A stretch of DNA of 64,000 nucleotides from Alsobacter soli. GTDB lineage: Bacteria > Pseudomonadota > Alphaproteobacteria > Rhizobiales > Beijerinckiaceae. The stretch lies in assembly GCF_003004785.1 (NCBI RefSeq), contig NZ_PVZS01000009.1, forward strand, positions 62,001-126,000, in the 5' to 3' direction. A program made the position numbers and the translations under genes. The notes below the pieces were generated by a model that did not search any database, was not told where the DNA came from, and saw nothing but the letters and a program-made list of their open reading frames with translations. How positions within the stretch are numbered: the stretch's first letter is position 1; the number at the start of each line of letters is the position of its first letter. This document shows positions 1-9,136 of the stretch, one piece after another.

Positions 1-75
1 GGTCGCGCCGGCCTCTTCCAGGGCCAGGTGCGCGGCGAGCGAGCACGCGCCGGGCGAATGGTACAGCTTGAGCAT
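1..75 (-). CDS. Glutathione S-transferase family protein (N-terminal 25 residues only)
   Basis: The gene runs off the left edge; only its start is present. The first residues read MLKLYHSPGACSLAAHLALE, the typical beta1-alpha1 start of GstA-like glutathione transferases (K-L-Y-x-S-P-G-A-C-S-L). In that family the Ser/Cys of the SPGACS segment lies at the glutathione site. The ATG is 29 bases after the ilvN stop on the same strand, so it is probably the last gene of an ilvI-gst-ilvN-gst transcript. Its substrate cannot be told from this fragment. Confidence 0.8.
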   Translation of the reverse strand, partial: MLKLYHSPGACSLAAHLALEEAGAT

Positions 76-104
76 TGGGGTTTCCTCGGGGGTATGGCTT
101 TTCT

Positions 105-650
105 TTAGAGCGCTTCGGCGCCGCGGGCCATGGCGGCGATGCCGGTGCGCGAAACCTCGACCAGCCCCACCACCGACATGACGCGCAGGAAGCGCTCGAT
201 CTCGTCCGTGGTCCCGGTGACCTCGAACACGAAGGACGTCAGGGTGGCGTCGAGGGTCCGGGCGCCGAAAGCGCCGGCCAGGCGCATCGCCTCGACACGG
301 CTCTCGCCCGTGCCCACCACCTTGACGAGGGCGAGTTCGCGCTCGATCGCCTCGCCCTGGATGGTCAGGTCCACCACCCGGTGCACGGGGACCAACCGGT
401 CCAGTTGGGCCTTGATCTGGTCGATGACCTGGCCGGTCCCGGTGGTCACGATGGTGATGCGCGAGACATGCTTCTCGTGCTCCGTTTCCGAGACGGTCAG
501 GCTCTCGATGTTGTAGCCGCGGCCCGAGAACAGCCCCGCGATGCGGGCTAGAACGCCCGGTTCGTTGTCGACGAGCACCGAAAGGGTGTGCCGGGCCTGC
601 GGTTGGGCCTTGGGCGCGTCGGAGTAGTGGGACTTCATCGGCATGTTCAT
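105..650 (-). CDS. ilvN: Acetolactate synthase small (regulatory) subunit
   Basis: A 181-residue regulatory subunit of acetohydroxyacid synthase, which makes acetolactate and acetohydroxybutyrate for Val, Leu and Ile synthesis. An ACT domain (about residues 20-95) carries the family segment DNEPGVLARIAGLFSGRGYN, where valine feedback binding occurs in homologues. A C-terminal ALS_ss_C domain follows to about residue 175. The ATG was chosen because GAGG sits five bases upstream; an in-frame ATG twelve bases later is the alternative. Unusually, a glutathione transferase gene separates it from ilvI. It probably shares the attenuated ilvI promoter. Confidence 0.95.
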   Translation of the reverse strand: MNMPMKSHYSDAPKAQPQARHTLSVLVDNEPGVLARIAGLFSGRGYNIESLTVSETEHEKHVSRITIVTTGTGQVIDQIKAQLDRLVPVHRVVDLTIQGEAIERELALVKVVGTGESRVEAMRLAGAFGARTLDATLTSFVFEVTGTTDEIERFLRVMSVVGLVEVSRTGIAAMARGAEAL

Positions 651-682
651 CGTCGCCTCGTCTCGCAATCTCGAAAAGACTC

Positions 683-1363
683 TCAGCCCCTGAACGGCCC
701 GACCTGCGGCTCGTCCACTTCGTCGTGCTCCACGATCCACGCCTCCTTCATCCCGGCGTCCTGCCACTCGGAGAATGCGGGATGATCGAGCACCGCGTCC
801 ATGTAGGCGCGGATGTCGGGATCCACCGGGATCGAATAGCTCTGGAACCGGGCCACCACGGGCGCGTACATGGCGTCGGCGGCCGTGAAGGCGCCGAACA
901 GGAAGGGTCCGCCCGCGTCGGCGCCGAAGCGCTCGCGCGCCTGCCGCCACAGATGGAGGATCCGGGCGACGTCCGACGCGACGTCCTGGCCCCGGTCCTT
1001 GGCAGCGTAGCGCTTGCGCAGGTTCATGGGGCAGGCGGAGCGCAGCGGTCGGAAGCCAGCGTGCATCTCGGCGGCGATCGTCCGCGCAAAGGCGCGGGCC
1101 TTGATGTCCGCCGGCCAGACCGCCTTCTGGGGGAAGCGGTCGGCGAGATAGTCCATGATCGCGAGCGACTCCCAGACCGTCACGTCGCCATCGACCAGGA
1201 TCGGCACGGTGCGCCCGGCCCCGTAGGCGTCCACGCGGGGGCGGAACTCGGGCGTGTCGAGGGGGATCAGGTCCTCGTCGAACGGAATGCCGAGCGCCCG
1301 CATCAAGATCCAAGGCCGGAGGGACCAGGACGAATAGGCCTTGTTGGCGATGACGAGCTTCAT
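683..1363 (-). CDS. Glutathione S-transferase family protein
   Basis: A 226-residue soluble protein. The N-terminal thioredoxin-like half starts MKLVIANKAYSSWSLRPWIL, with SSWS as the likely glutathione-site segment and VPILVDGD then ESLAI as the conserved cis-Pro and Glu-Ser signatures (residues about 50-70). An all-helical GST C-terminal domain follows. The subfamily looks like YfcF or maleylacetoacetate-isomerase-like enzymes, but the substrate is unknown. It lies 52 bases after ilvI and 32 bases before ilvN on the same strand, so it interrupts the usual ilvIN pair and is probably co-transcribed. Confidence 0.88.
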   Translation of the reverse strand: MKLVIANKAYSSWSLRPWILMRALGIPFDEDLIPLDTPEFRPRVDAYGAGRTVPILVDGDVTVWESLAIMDYLADRFPQKAVWPADIKARAFARTIAAEMHAGFRPLRSACPMNLRKRYAAKDRGQDVASDVARILHLWRQARERFGADAGGPFLFGAFTAADAMYAPVVARFQSYSIPVDPDIRAYMDAVLDHPAFSEWQDAGMKEAWIVEHDEVDEPQVGPFRG

Positions 1364-1415
1364 GAGGGCGGCTCCTCGGGTCAGAACGGGAGGGCTCGCG
1401 CCCTCCCGCGCAGGC

Positions 1416-3176
1416 TTACACCAGCTCGCGGCCCTTGGCGTCGATGATGTCGCCGGTCTTGCCTTCGAAATCCGGCAGAATCATCTCGTTGTGCGCCTTG
1501 CCCGACGGGATCATGGGGAAGCAGTTCTCTTCCTTGGCCACGATGCAGTCGAAGATGACGGGCTTGGGCGTGTCGATCATCTCCAGGATGGCGTGATCGA
1601 GCTCGGCCGGATCCGAGCAGCGGATGCCGTGGCCGCCATAGGCCTCGGCGAGCTTCACGAAGTCCGGCAGCGCGGCCGAGTAGCTTTCCGAGTAGCGGCC
1701 GCCGTGCAGCAGCTCCTGCCACTGCCGCACCATGCCCATGTACTCGTTGTTGAGGATGAAGATCTTCACCGGCAGCCGGTACTGCAGGGCCGTCGACATC
1801 TCCTGCATGTTCATCAGGATCGACGCCTCGCCGGCGATGTCGATGACGAGCGCGCCCGGGTGGGCCATCTGCGTGCCCACGGCGGCGGGCAGGCCGTAGC
1901 CCATGGTGCCGAGGCCTCCCGAGGTCATCCAGCGGTTCGGCTCCTCGAACTTGAAGTACTGCGCCGCCCACATCTGGTGCTGGCCCACCTCGGTCGTGAC
2001 GTAGACGTCGCGGTCCTTGGTGAGCTCGTAGAGACGCTGGATGGCGTATTGCGGCTTGATGACCTTGCTGTCGTTGCGATAGCCGAGGCAGTTGCGGGCG
2101 CGCCAGCCATCGATGCGCTTCCACCATTCCCCGAGCGCGGCCTTGTCGACCTGGGGGGCCTGGGCGCGCCACAGGCGGACCATGTCCTCCAGCACGTGGC
2201 CGCAGTCGCCCACGATGCCGATGTCGACGCGGACGTTCTTGTTGATCGACGACGGGTCGATGTCGACGTGGATCTTCTTGGACTTGGGCGAGAAGGCGTC
2301 GAGGCGCCCGGTGATGCGGTCATCGAAGCGCGCGCCGATGCAGATCATGACGTCGCAGTCATGCATGGCGAGGTTGGCCTCGTAGGTGCCGTGCATGCCC
2401 AGCATGCCGAGCCACTGCGAGTCGGACGCCGGATAGGAGCCCAGGCCCATGAGGGTGGAGGTGATCGGGTACCCGGTCAGCCGCACCAGCTCGCGCAGCA
2501 GGGCCGAGGCCTCCGGGCCCGAATTCACGACGCCGCCGCCGGTGTAGAACACCGGGCGCTTGGCGGAGGCGATCAGGTCGACCGCGGCCTGGATCTTGCC
2601 CATGTCGCCCTTGATCTGTGGGCGGTAGGTCTTGTGCTGGTTCGACATGGGGCGTGCGTAGCTGCCCTTGGCGAACTGCACGTCCTTCGGGATGTCGATC
2701 ACGACGGGGCCCGGGCGGCCGTTTGACGCAACGTAAAAGGCCTCATGGAGGATCCGGGGGAGGTCCTCGATGGAGCGGACCAGGTAGTTGTGCTTGGTGC
2801 AGTGGCGGGTGATGCCGACCGTGTCGCATTCCTGGAAGGCGTCCGAGCCGATCAGGTGCGTGGGCACTTGGCCGGTGATGCAGACCAGCGGGATGGAGTC
2901 GAGCATCGCGTCCGTCAGGCCCGTCACGGCGTTGGTCGCGCCGGGGCCGGACGTGACGAGCACGCAGCCGACCTTGCCGGAGGAGCGGGCGTAGCCTTCC
3001 GCCGCATGAACCGCGCCCTGCTCGTGGCGCACCAGCACGTGCTTCACCTTGTCCTGCTGGAACAGGGCGTCATAGATCGGAAGGACCGCGCCGCCCGGGT
3101 AGCCGAAAATGTGTTCGACGCCCTGGTCCTGCATCGCCTGGACGACCATTTCGGCGCCAGTCATCTGTCGGGTCAT
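1416..3176 (-). CDS. ilvI: Acetolactate synthase large (catalytic) subunit
   Basis: A 586-residue thiamine-diphosphate enzyme, the catalytic subunit of acetohydroxyacid synthase and first common step of branched-chain amino acid synthesis. TPP_enzyme N, M and C domains are all present. The N-terminal cofactor Glu is in VRHEQGAVHAAEGYAR, and the C-terminal metal/TPP motif reads GEAS...NNE. I believe the Glu (rather than Asp) is common in alphaproteobacterial IlvI. The ATG (MTRQMTGAEM) was chosen for its GGGAG ribosome site and because the longer frame would run into the leader region. Control is by the upstream leader peptide and attenuator; gst and ilvN follow. Confidence 0.96.
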   Translation of the reverse strand: MTRQMTGAEMVVQAMQDQGVEHIFGYPGGAVLPIYDALFQQDKVKHVLVRHEQGAVHAAEGYARSSGKVGCVLVTSGPGATNAVTGLTDAMLDSIPLVCITGQVPTHLIGSDAFQECDTVGITRHCTKHNYLVRSIEDLPRILHEAFYVASNGRPGPVVIDIPKDVQFAKGSYARPMSNQHKTYRPQIKGDMGKIQAAVDLIASAKRPVFYTGGGVVNSGPEASALLRELVRLTGYPITSTLMGLGSYPASDSQWLGMLGMHGTYEANLAMHDCDVMICIGARFDDRITGRLDAFSPKSKKIHVDIDPSSINKNVRVDIGIVGDCGHVLEDMVRLWRAQAPQVDKAALGEWWKRIDGWRARNCLGYRNDSKVIKPQYAIQRLYELTKDRDVYVTTEVGQHQMWAAQYFKFEEPNRWMTSGGLGTMGYGLPAAVGTQMAHPGALVIDIAGEASILMNMQEMSTALQYRLPVKIFILNNEYMGMVRQWQELLHGGRYSESYSAALPDFVKLAEAYGGHGIRCSDPAELDHAILEMIDTPKPVIFDCIVAKEENCFPMIPSGKAHNEMILPDFEGKTGDIIDAKGRELV

Positions 3177-3238
3177 CGGTCTGCTCCCATCGGGTTCGGT
3201 CGGGTCTGGTGATTCGGCTTGGGGTTCGCGCGGGCAAC

Positions 3239-3262
3239 AAAAAAGGCCCCGGTGAGGGACCT
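3239..3262 (-). terminator. ilvI attenuator (intrinsic terminator in the leader)
   Basis: On the minus-strand RNA, AGGUCCC (3262-3256) pairs with GGGGCCU (3250-3244) across a five-base loop, with one U-G wobble, and a run of six U follows. It lies between the leader peptide stop and the ilvI start codon, so it should end transcription before ilvI when it forms. An alternative pairing of GGCGCCAG (3318-3311) with CUGGCGCC (3277-3270) just upstream is a candidate pause hairpin. Confidence 0.85.
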
Positions 3263-3293
3263 CGGACACGGCGCCAGCTTCGGGATTGCGGTG

Positions 3294-3344
3294 CTACGAC
3301 CGTCCCGTCTCTGGCGCCCCGGATACAATAAGAATGTTGCGCAC
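3294..3344 (-). CDS. ilv leader peptide (attenuation)
   Basis: A 16-codon ORF starting GTG, MRNILIVSGAPETGRS, with consecutive Ile, Leu, Ile and Val codons at positions 4-7. A GAGGG ribosome site lies eight bases upstream. It sits 30 bases downstream of a good promoter and just before a terminator hairpin that precedes ilvI. This is the classical arrangement for attenuation by starvation-stalled ribosomes: scarce branched-chain aminoacyl-tRNA should stall translation at codons 4-7 and favour read-through. The peptide itself probably has no other job. Confidence 0.85.
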   Translation of the reverse strand: MRNILIVSGAPETGRS

Positions 3345-3375
3345 GCGCGCGTCCCTCGATTGCGAAACGTGCGGG

Positions 3376-3404
3376 ACCGTAGTCGGGCCGTTCACCGGCG
3401 TCAA
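3376..3404 (-). promoter_or_regulatory. Promoter of the ilvI leader
   Basis: On the minus strand, TTGACG (3404-3399) is followed by a 17-base spacer and TACGGT (3381-3376), a good housekeeping-sigma promoter. Transcription would start near 3369, about 25 bases before the leader peptide GTG. The miaA stop lies only 26 bases upstream of the -35 box. Confidence 0.75.
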
Positions 3405-3429
3405 GCGGATTTGGCTTTTTGCCTGGCGT

Positions 3430-4368
3430 TCAAACCGGCGGCCCCTCGACGAAGCTCATGGTGGCCAGGATGGCGCGCTCGGCCTCGGCCGGGTCCAGCC
3501 ACAGCCAGCCCTCGCCCTGATGGCGGAACCAGGTGAACTGGCGCTTGGCGTAGTGCCGGGTGTCGGCCTTGGCGCGCTGGATGGCTTCGGGCAGCGTCAT
3601 CTCGCCGTTCAGGGCCTTGATCAGCCACGGCACGCCGTGGGCGCGCATGGCGGGGAGGGCGGGGTCGAGGCGGCGCGCCGCGAGGGCCTTCACCTCCTCC
3701 AGCGCGCCCAGGCTTACCATGGCGTCGAAGCGGGCGTCGATGCGGCGGTAGAGGGCGTCGCGGTCAGGGGCGAGGAACACGCGCAGGCACTGCTCGGGAT
3801 CGAGCAGCCGGCCGGCGCGGGCGTTCTGGAAGCGAGTCAACGGCTGGCCCGTGGCCTGGAACACCTCCAGGGCGCGGATGATGCGCTGGCGGTCCGTCGG
3901 GCGAAGCTGGGCCGCGGTCTCGGGGTCGCGGTGCGCAAGCTCCTCGTGGAGTTGCTCGGCAGGAACATCCACCGTGGCGGCGCGCACGGCGGCCCGCACT
4001 TCCGCCGAGACCTCGGGGATGTCGGACAGGCCCTCTGTCAAGGCCTTGAAGTAGAGGCCGGTGCCGCCCGTGACGATCGGGACCAGGCGTTCGGCCCTGG
4101 CGCGCGCCAGTTCGCCTTCAGCGGCGCGCAGCCACTTGCCGACCGACCAGGCTTCGCCGGCGTCCACGGATCCGAACAGGCGATGCGGCGCGCTGGCCTC
4201 CTCCTCGGGAGTGGGGCGGGCCGTGATGACGCGCAGGTCCCGATACATCTGCATGGAGTCGGCGTTGATCACGACGCCGCCGAGGCGCTTCGCCAGATTG
4301 ATCGCCAGGGCGGACTTGCCGCTGGCGGTCGGTCCTGCGATGAGGATCGCCTCGTAACCCTGCGCCAC
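3430..4368 (-). CDS. miaA: tRNA dimethylallyltransferase
   Basis: A 312-residue enzyme that adds dimethylallyl to A37 of tRNAs reading U-initial codons, the first step to ms2i6A. The P-loop [15 protein letters not shown] is near the N terminus, followed by [11 protein letters not shown] and the [11 protein letters not shown] segment that contacts substrate. Length is normal for MiaA. The GTG start was chosen because AGGAG lies ten bases upstream. A longer reading from an upstream ATG would overlap serB, whose ATG is 37 bases away on the other strand, so miaA and serB are divergent. Confidence 0.95.
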   Translation of the reverse strand: MAQGYEAILIAGPTASGKSALAINLAKRLGGVVINADSMQMYRDLRVITARPTPEEEASAPHRLFGSVDAGEAWSVGKWLRAAEGELARARAERLVPIVTGGTGLYFKALTEGLSDIPEVSAEVRAAVRAATVDVPAEQLHEELAHRDPETAAQLRPTDRQRIIRALEVFQATGQPLTRFQNARAGRLLDPEQCLRVFLAPDRDALYRRIDARFDAMVSLGALEEVKALAARRLDPALPAMRAHGVPWLIKALNGEMTLPEAIQRAKADTRHYAKRQFTWFRHQGEGWLWLDPAEAERAILATMSFVEGPPV

Positions 4369-4404
4369 GGCGCTTCCGCTCCTAGTCCGGACCTCGTCGG
4401 CCCC

Positions 4405-5319
4405 ATGATCCATCTCGTCGCGACGCTCGTCTCGCATCCCGAACGTCCCGCCCTTTCCGATGCGCTGCTCCGGCGCGTCGCGCAAGTCCTGCCGGGCGCG
4501 GGCGAGCCGCACATGCTGAATCCCGGCGTGGCTGCCGATGTCCCGTTCCGGGCGCCTCCGGCCTCGGGTGATGCGCCCTACGACGCCACGGCGCAGGCCG
4601 AGCGCGTGCGCACGGCGCTGGACGGGGAGCCCGTGGACGTGATCGTCCAGCCAGCGGCGACCCGGCGCAAGCGGCTGTTCCTGGCCGACATGGACTCAAC
4701 CATGATCGGGCAGGAATGCATCGACGAGCTGGCGGACTTCGTCGGGCTCAAGGACAAGGTTTCGGCCATCACCGAGCGCGCGATGCGTGGCGAACTCGCC
4801 TTCGAGCCGGCCCTGCGCGAGCGGGTTGGTCTCCTGGCCGGCCTGGACGTCGCCGTGGTGGACCGCATCATCGCCGAGCGGATCACGCTCACGCCCGGCG
4901 GGTCGGCCCTGGTCCGGACGATCCGGCGCGACGGCGGCTACGCCGCGCTGGTGTCGGGCGGCTTCACGCTGTTCACGGGGCCCATCTCGGCGACCATCGG
5001 CTTCGACGAGCACCGCTCGAACGTGCTGATCGCAGAGGAGGGGAAGCTCGTCGGGCGCGTGCAGGAGCCCATCCTGGGCAAGGAGGCGAAGCTTGCGACC
5101 CTTGTCGAGCTGCGCAACCGCTTCGGCCTTGCCCACCTCGACACCCTGGCGGTGGGCGACGGCGCCAACGACCTCGCCATGCTGAACGAGGCGGGGCTGG
5201 GCGTGGCGTTCCGGGCCAAGCCCGCCGTCGCCGCCGCGGCCCATGCCCGTGTGGAGCACGCGGACCTGACGGCGCTGTTGTACGCCCAGGGCTATCGCCG
5301 CGAGGAGTTCGCGGACTGA
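4405..5319 (+). CDS. serB: Phosphoserine phosphatase
   Basis: A 304-residue HAD-superfamily enzyme that hydrolyses O-phosphoserine to serine, the last step of the phosphorylated serine pathway. Motif I is DMDSTM at residues 95-100, where the first Asp is the nucleophile. Motif II is VSGGFTLF and motif III ends in [11 protein letters not shown] near residue 252. About 90 residues before motif I form the variable N-terminal domain of SerB. The start was taken at [10 protein letters not shown]; a reading frame open far upstream is not supported by homology. Divergent from miaA. Confidence 0.94.
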   Translation: MIHLVATLVSHPERPALSDALLRRVAQVLPGAGEPHMLNPGVAADVPFRAPPASGDAPYDATAQAERVRTALDGEPVDVIVQPAATRRKRLFLADMDSTMIGQECIDELADFVGLKDKVSAITERAMRGELAFEPALRERVGLLAGLDVAVVDRIIAERITLTPGGSALVRTIRRDGGYAALVSGGFTLFTGPISATIGFDEHRSNVLIAEEGKLVGRVQEPILGKEAKLATLVELRNRFGLAHLDTLAVGDGANDLAMLNEAGLGVAFRAKPAVAAAAHARVEHADLTALLYAQGYRREEFAD

Positions 5320-5328
5320 GTCGGGACG

Positions 5329-5874
5329 CTAGCCCTTGAAGCCGTCGCCGGCGAGGAACTCGGCTTCGGCCGGGGTGGTGTCGCGCCCGAGCGCGGCATT
5401 ACGATGAGGGAAGCGACCGAAGCGGGCGATGATCTCGCGGTGTATGCGCGCCCATTCGAGGCCGCCCGCGTCCCCTGCGGCGGCGTACAGGGCCACGCAA
5501 TGCTCCTGGTCGGCCATGTCCTCCGAATGCATGAAGGGCAGGTAGAAAAAGGCGCGCAGCGCGGGATCCACTCGCGCGTCGTCTCCGCGCGCCAAGGCTT
5601 CGCCGGCGATGCGGCGCGCCTGCTCGTCCGTCGCAAAGGCGTCGGCGGAGCCGCGGAACAGATTGCGCGGGAACTGGTCGAGCGCGATGACCAGGGCGAG
5701 AGCGCCGTCCGGGGTGGAAGTCCAGCCGTCGAGATCCCCGGCGGCGGCAGCGCGCCAGACCGGTTCGAAACGCTCTCGGATGGCGTGGCCGAAAGCGTCG
5801 TCCTTGGCGAACCAGCGATCCGGGCCGGCTTCGCGCCAGAACCGGAGGATTTCGGCGGGGGAGGGGATAGGCAT
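5329..5874 (-). CDS. DUF924 family protein
   Basis: A 181-residue protein with the DUF924 signature: an N-terminal ILRFWREAGPDRWFAKD segment, the central VIALDQFPRNLFRGSADAFA block, and FFYLPFMHSEDMADQEHC. DUF924 proteins are all-helical, TPR-like and of unknown biochemical function. The ATG at 5874 has GAGGAC nine bases upstream and fits the usual family length. The gene is convergent with serB (stop codons ten bases apart) and divergent from ilvC. Confidence 0.9.
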   Translation of the reverse strand: MPIPSPAEILRFWREAGPDRWFAKDDAFGHAIRERFEPVWRAAAAGDLDGWTSTPDGALALVIALDQFPRNLFRGSADAFATDEQARRIAGEALARGDDARVDPALRAFFYLPFMHSEDMADQEHCVALYAAAGDAGGLEWARIHREIIARFGRFPHRNAALGRDTTPAEAEFLAGDGFKG

Positions 5875-6015
5875 GCAAATGTCCTCGTCGGGCCGGCTGC
5901 GGATGCAAAGTGGCGCGATGGCGAGCCGCCGGGCAACTTTATTGCCGCACGGCATAGCTCCTGTGCGCGGGATACCTTGGGCGTGGGGCTTGTTTCGCGG
6001 GCCAGCGACCAGTAA

Positions 6016-7137
<1,122 letters not shown>

Positions 7138-7173
7138 GGCCGGCGCGGGTAACGCCCGCGTTGTGACTTCCCT

Positions 7174-7204
7174 GAAGCCCCGGCCGAGCGATCGCCGGGG
7201 CTTC
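7174..7204 (+). terminator. Rho-independent terminator after ilvC
   Basis: An 11-base-pair perfect stem (GAAGCCCCGGC with GCCGGGGCTTC) with a nine-base loop is followed by TTCGTTCG, 36 bases after the ilvC stop. The T tract is short. Confidence 0.75.
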
Positions 7205-7317
7205 TTCGTTCGTAGGCGGTGTGACCATTGCGCGGCTTGCTCGCGCTCCGGGCCGCATCTAGTTTGCCGCAGACGCATCCGCCCCGAGCGGAGGCGCGCC
7301 AAGGGAGAGCGTTCGAG

Positions 7318-8157
7318 ATGGTGGTGTTGCGCGTGATCGAACGCGACGCGCCAGGCGCAAAGCCGCCTGCAGTGGCGCTGGAAGGCGTGTCGATCGCGTA
7401 TGGCGGCGGAAGCCAGCCCGTCTACGAGGCCGTCGCGCCCACGACGCTGCGCGTCGCCGAAAGCGAGTTCGTCGCCATCGTGGGGCCGACCGGCTGCGGG
7501 AAATCCACGTTGCTGAACGCCGCGGCCGGGCTGCTGAAGCCGGCGAGCGGAGCGGTCTCCATCTTCGGGGAGCCGCTCGCCGGGCTCAACGGCAAGGCCG
7601 GGTACCTCTTCCAGCAGGACGCCCTGATGCCGTGGAAGACCGCCTTGGAGAACGTGGCGATCGCCCTCGAGGTCGGGGGCGTCGCATCGTCGGACGCCCG
7701 CAAGCAGGCCAAGGAGTGGCTCGGCCGGGTTGGCCTGGCCGCGTTCGCGGACCGCTACCCGCACCAACTCTCCGGGGGCCAGCGCAAGCGCGTGGGCCTG
7801 GCGCAGGTGCTGATCCGTCACCCCAAGATTCTGCTCATGGACGAGCCCTTCGGGCCGCTGGACGCGCAGACCCGCCAGATCATGGGCACCCTGCTGCTGG
7901 AGCTCTGGGCCGCCGACCGAAAGGCCGTGCTGTTCGTCACCCATGACCTGGAGGAGGCGATCGCGCTGGCCGACCGGGTGGTGATCATGTCCTGCGGCCC
8001 AAAGGCTCGCATCATCGGAGACCACACGATCGATTTGCCCCGCCCGCGCGACGTTTCGGAGGTGCGGCTCGACCCGCGCTTCCACGCCCTGCACAAGGCG
8101 ATCTGGAGCGAACTGCGGGACGAGGTGGTGAAGGCTTATGGAGGCGCGCCGGCATGA
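7318..8157 (+). CDS. ABC transporter ATPase, nitrate/sulfonate/taurine type
   Basis: A 279-residue ATPase of the NrtD/SsuB/TauB group that powers a three-part importer with the next two genes. Walker A is GPTGCGKST, the Q-loop is FQQD, the signature is LSGGQRKR, Walker B is ILLMDEPFG, and the switch His is in THDLEEA. The start MVVLRVIERD was preferred over a longer frame because GGGAGAG lies upstream and homologues begin here. The substrate is not evident; nitrate, sulfonates, taurine or pyrimidine precursors are all possible for the family. Confidence 0.9.
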   Translation: MVVLRVIERDAPGAKPPAVALEGVSIAYGGGSQPVYEAVAPTTLRVAESEFVAIVGPTGCGKSTLLNAAAGLLKPASGAVSIFGEPLAGLNGKAGYLFQQDALMPWKTALENVAIALEVGGVASSDARKQAKEWLGRVGLAAFADRYPHQLSGGQRKRVGLAQVLIRHPKILLMDEPFGPLDAQTRQIMGTLLLELWAADRKAVLFVTHDLEEAIALADRVVIMSCGPKARIIGDHTIDLPRPRDVSEVRLDPRFHALHKAIWSELRDEVVKAYGGAPA

Positions 8158-8179
8158 GGGCGCGACAGAACCGTTCAGA

Positions 8180-8266
8180 CGTCCTTGCGAGGAGCGCGGC
8201 GACGAAGCAATCCAGGAAGGCTCCGGCCCAGTCCCCCTGGATGGCTTCGCTGCGCTTGCAATGACG
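8180..8266. repeat. REP-like imperfect palindrome
   Basis: An 87-base imperfect inverted repeat. The left arm CGTCCTTGCGAGGAGCGCGG continues to AAGCAATCCAGG, and the right arm CCTGGATGGCTTCGCTGCGC ends in TTGCAATGACG. This matches the common extragenic palindrome of bradyrhizobia and relatives, whose spurious translation reads RHCKRSEAIQ. It lies inside the 124-base gap between ATPase and permease genes. It could stabilise or attenuate the mRNA. No second copy was noticed in the window. Confidence 0.8.
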
Positions 8267-8281
8267 GGGTAGAGAGCTCCC

Positions 8282-9076
8282 ATGACCCCCATCTCCCGTC
8301 CCAAGCTGCTCGCGTGGCAGGTGCTGGTCGCGGCCATAGTGCTGCTGATCTGGCACATCGGCTCGACCGTGCCTATTGGTGGGACATACCTTTTGCCGAA
8401 GTTCTTCTTCTCGACGCCGGGCGAGGTGATCGCGCGCATCTGGAAGCTGTTCGCAGGCGGCCAGATCTGGAAGCACCTGTCGATCACGCTCAGCGAGACC
8501 GTGCTCGCCTTCCTGATCGGGTCGGTCGGCGGCGTGCTGTTCGGCTTCTGGTTCGCCCGCAAGCCGACCGTGGCGGCCGTGTTCGATCCCTACGTGAAAA
8601 TGGCCAACGCTTTGCCACGCGTGGTGCTGGCGCCGATCTTCATGCTTTGGCTGGGCCTTGGCATCTGGTCCAAGGTGGCGCTCGGCGTCACGCTCGTCTT
8701 CTTCATCGTATTCTTCAACGTGTACCAGGGCGTGAAAGAGGTCAGCTCCGTCGTGCTGGCCAACGCGCGCCTGATGGGCATGAACGAGCGGCAGCTGTTC
8801 CGGCACGTGTACTGGCCCTCGGCGCTGAGCTGGATGTTCTCGTCCCTGCACACGTCGGTGGGCTTCGCCCTCGTGGGCGCGGTGGTTGGCGAGTATCTCG
8901 GCTCAGCCGCAGGCCTCGGCTACCTGATCCACGAGGCGGAGGGCGTTTTCGACGTCACGGGGGTCTTCGCCGGCATGGTGATCCTGGCCGCCTTCGTGCT
9001 CTTCATCGACTGGCTGGTGACGCTGATCGAGAACAGGCTGTTGGTTTGGCGGCCCCAGCCGGCCTCGCAGGCTTGA
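8282..9076 (+). CDS. ABC transporter permease, nitrate/sulfonate/taurine type
   Basis: A 264-residue inner-membrane permease of the SsuC/TauC family with about six hydrophobic segments. The cytoplasmic coupling helix (EAA loop) is the stretch VVLANARLMGMNERQLFRHV. It begins 124 bases after the ATPase stop, separated by the REP-like palindrome, and is followed 60 bases later by the binding-protein gene. The three genes form one importer. Glycine-rich GEYLGSAAGLGYLI near the C terminus is typical of the family. Confidence 0.9.
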   Translation: MTPISRPKLLAWQVLVAAIVLLIWHIGSTVPIGGTYLLPKFFFSTPGEVIARIWKLFAGGQIWKHLSITLSETVLAFLIGSVGGVLFGFWFARKPTVAAVFDPYVKMANALPRVVLAPIFMLWLGLGIWSKVALGVTLVFFIVFFNVYQGVKEVSSVVLANARLMGMNERQLFRHVYWPSALSWMFSSLHTSVGFALVGAVVGEYLGSAAGLGYLIHEAEGVFDVTGVFAGMVILAAFVLFIDWLVTLIENRLLVWRPQPASQA

Positions 9077-9136
9077 GCTTAAGGTTCAACTTTAGATTGC
9101 TTAACTTCAACAAGAACCACTTCTGGGAGTGAAAAC

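Noticed and set aside
3286-4404. Upstream extension of serB
   Set aside because: The frame stays open over the ilvI leader and antisense to miaA, but has no SerB homology; the ATG at 4405 gives the normal SerB length.
8185-8281. Extended coding frame starting in the ABC operon gap
   Set aside because: The translated sequence is the REP-like palindrome; the permease proper starts at 8282.
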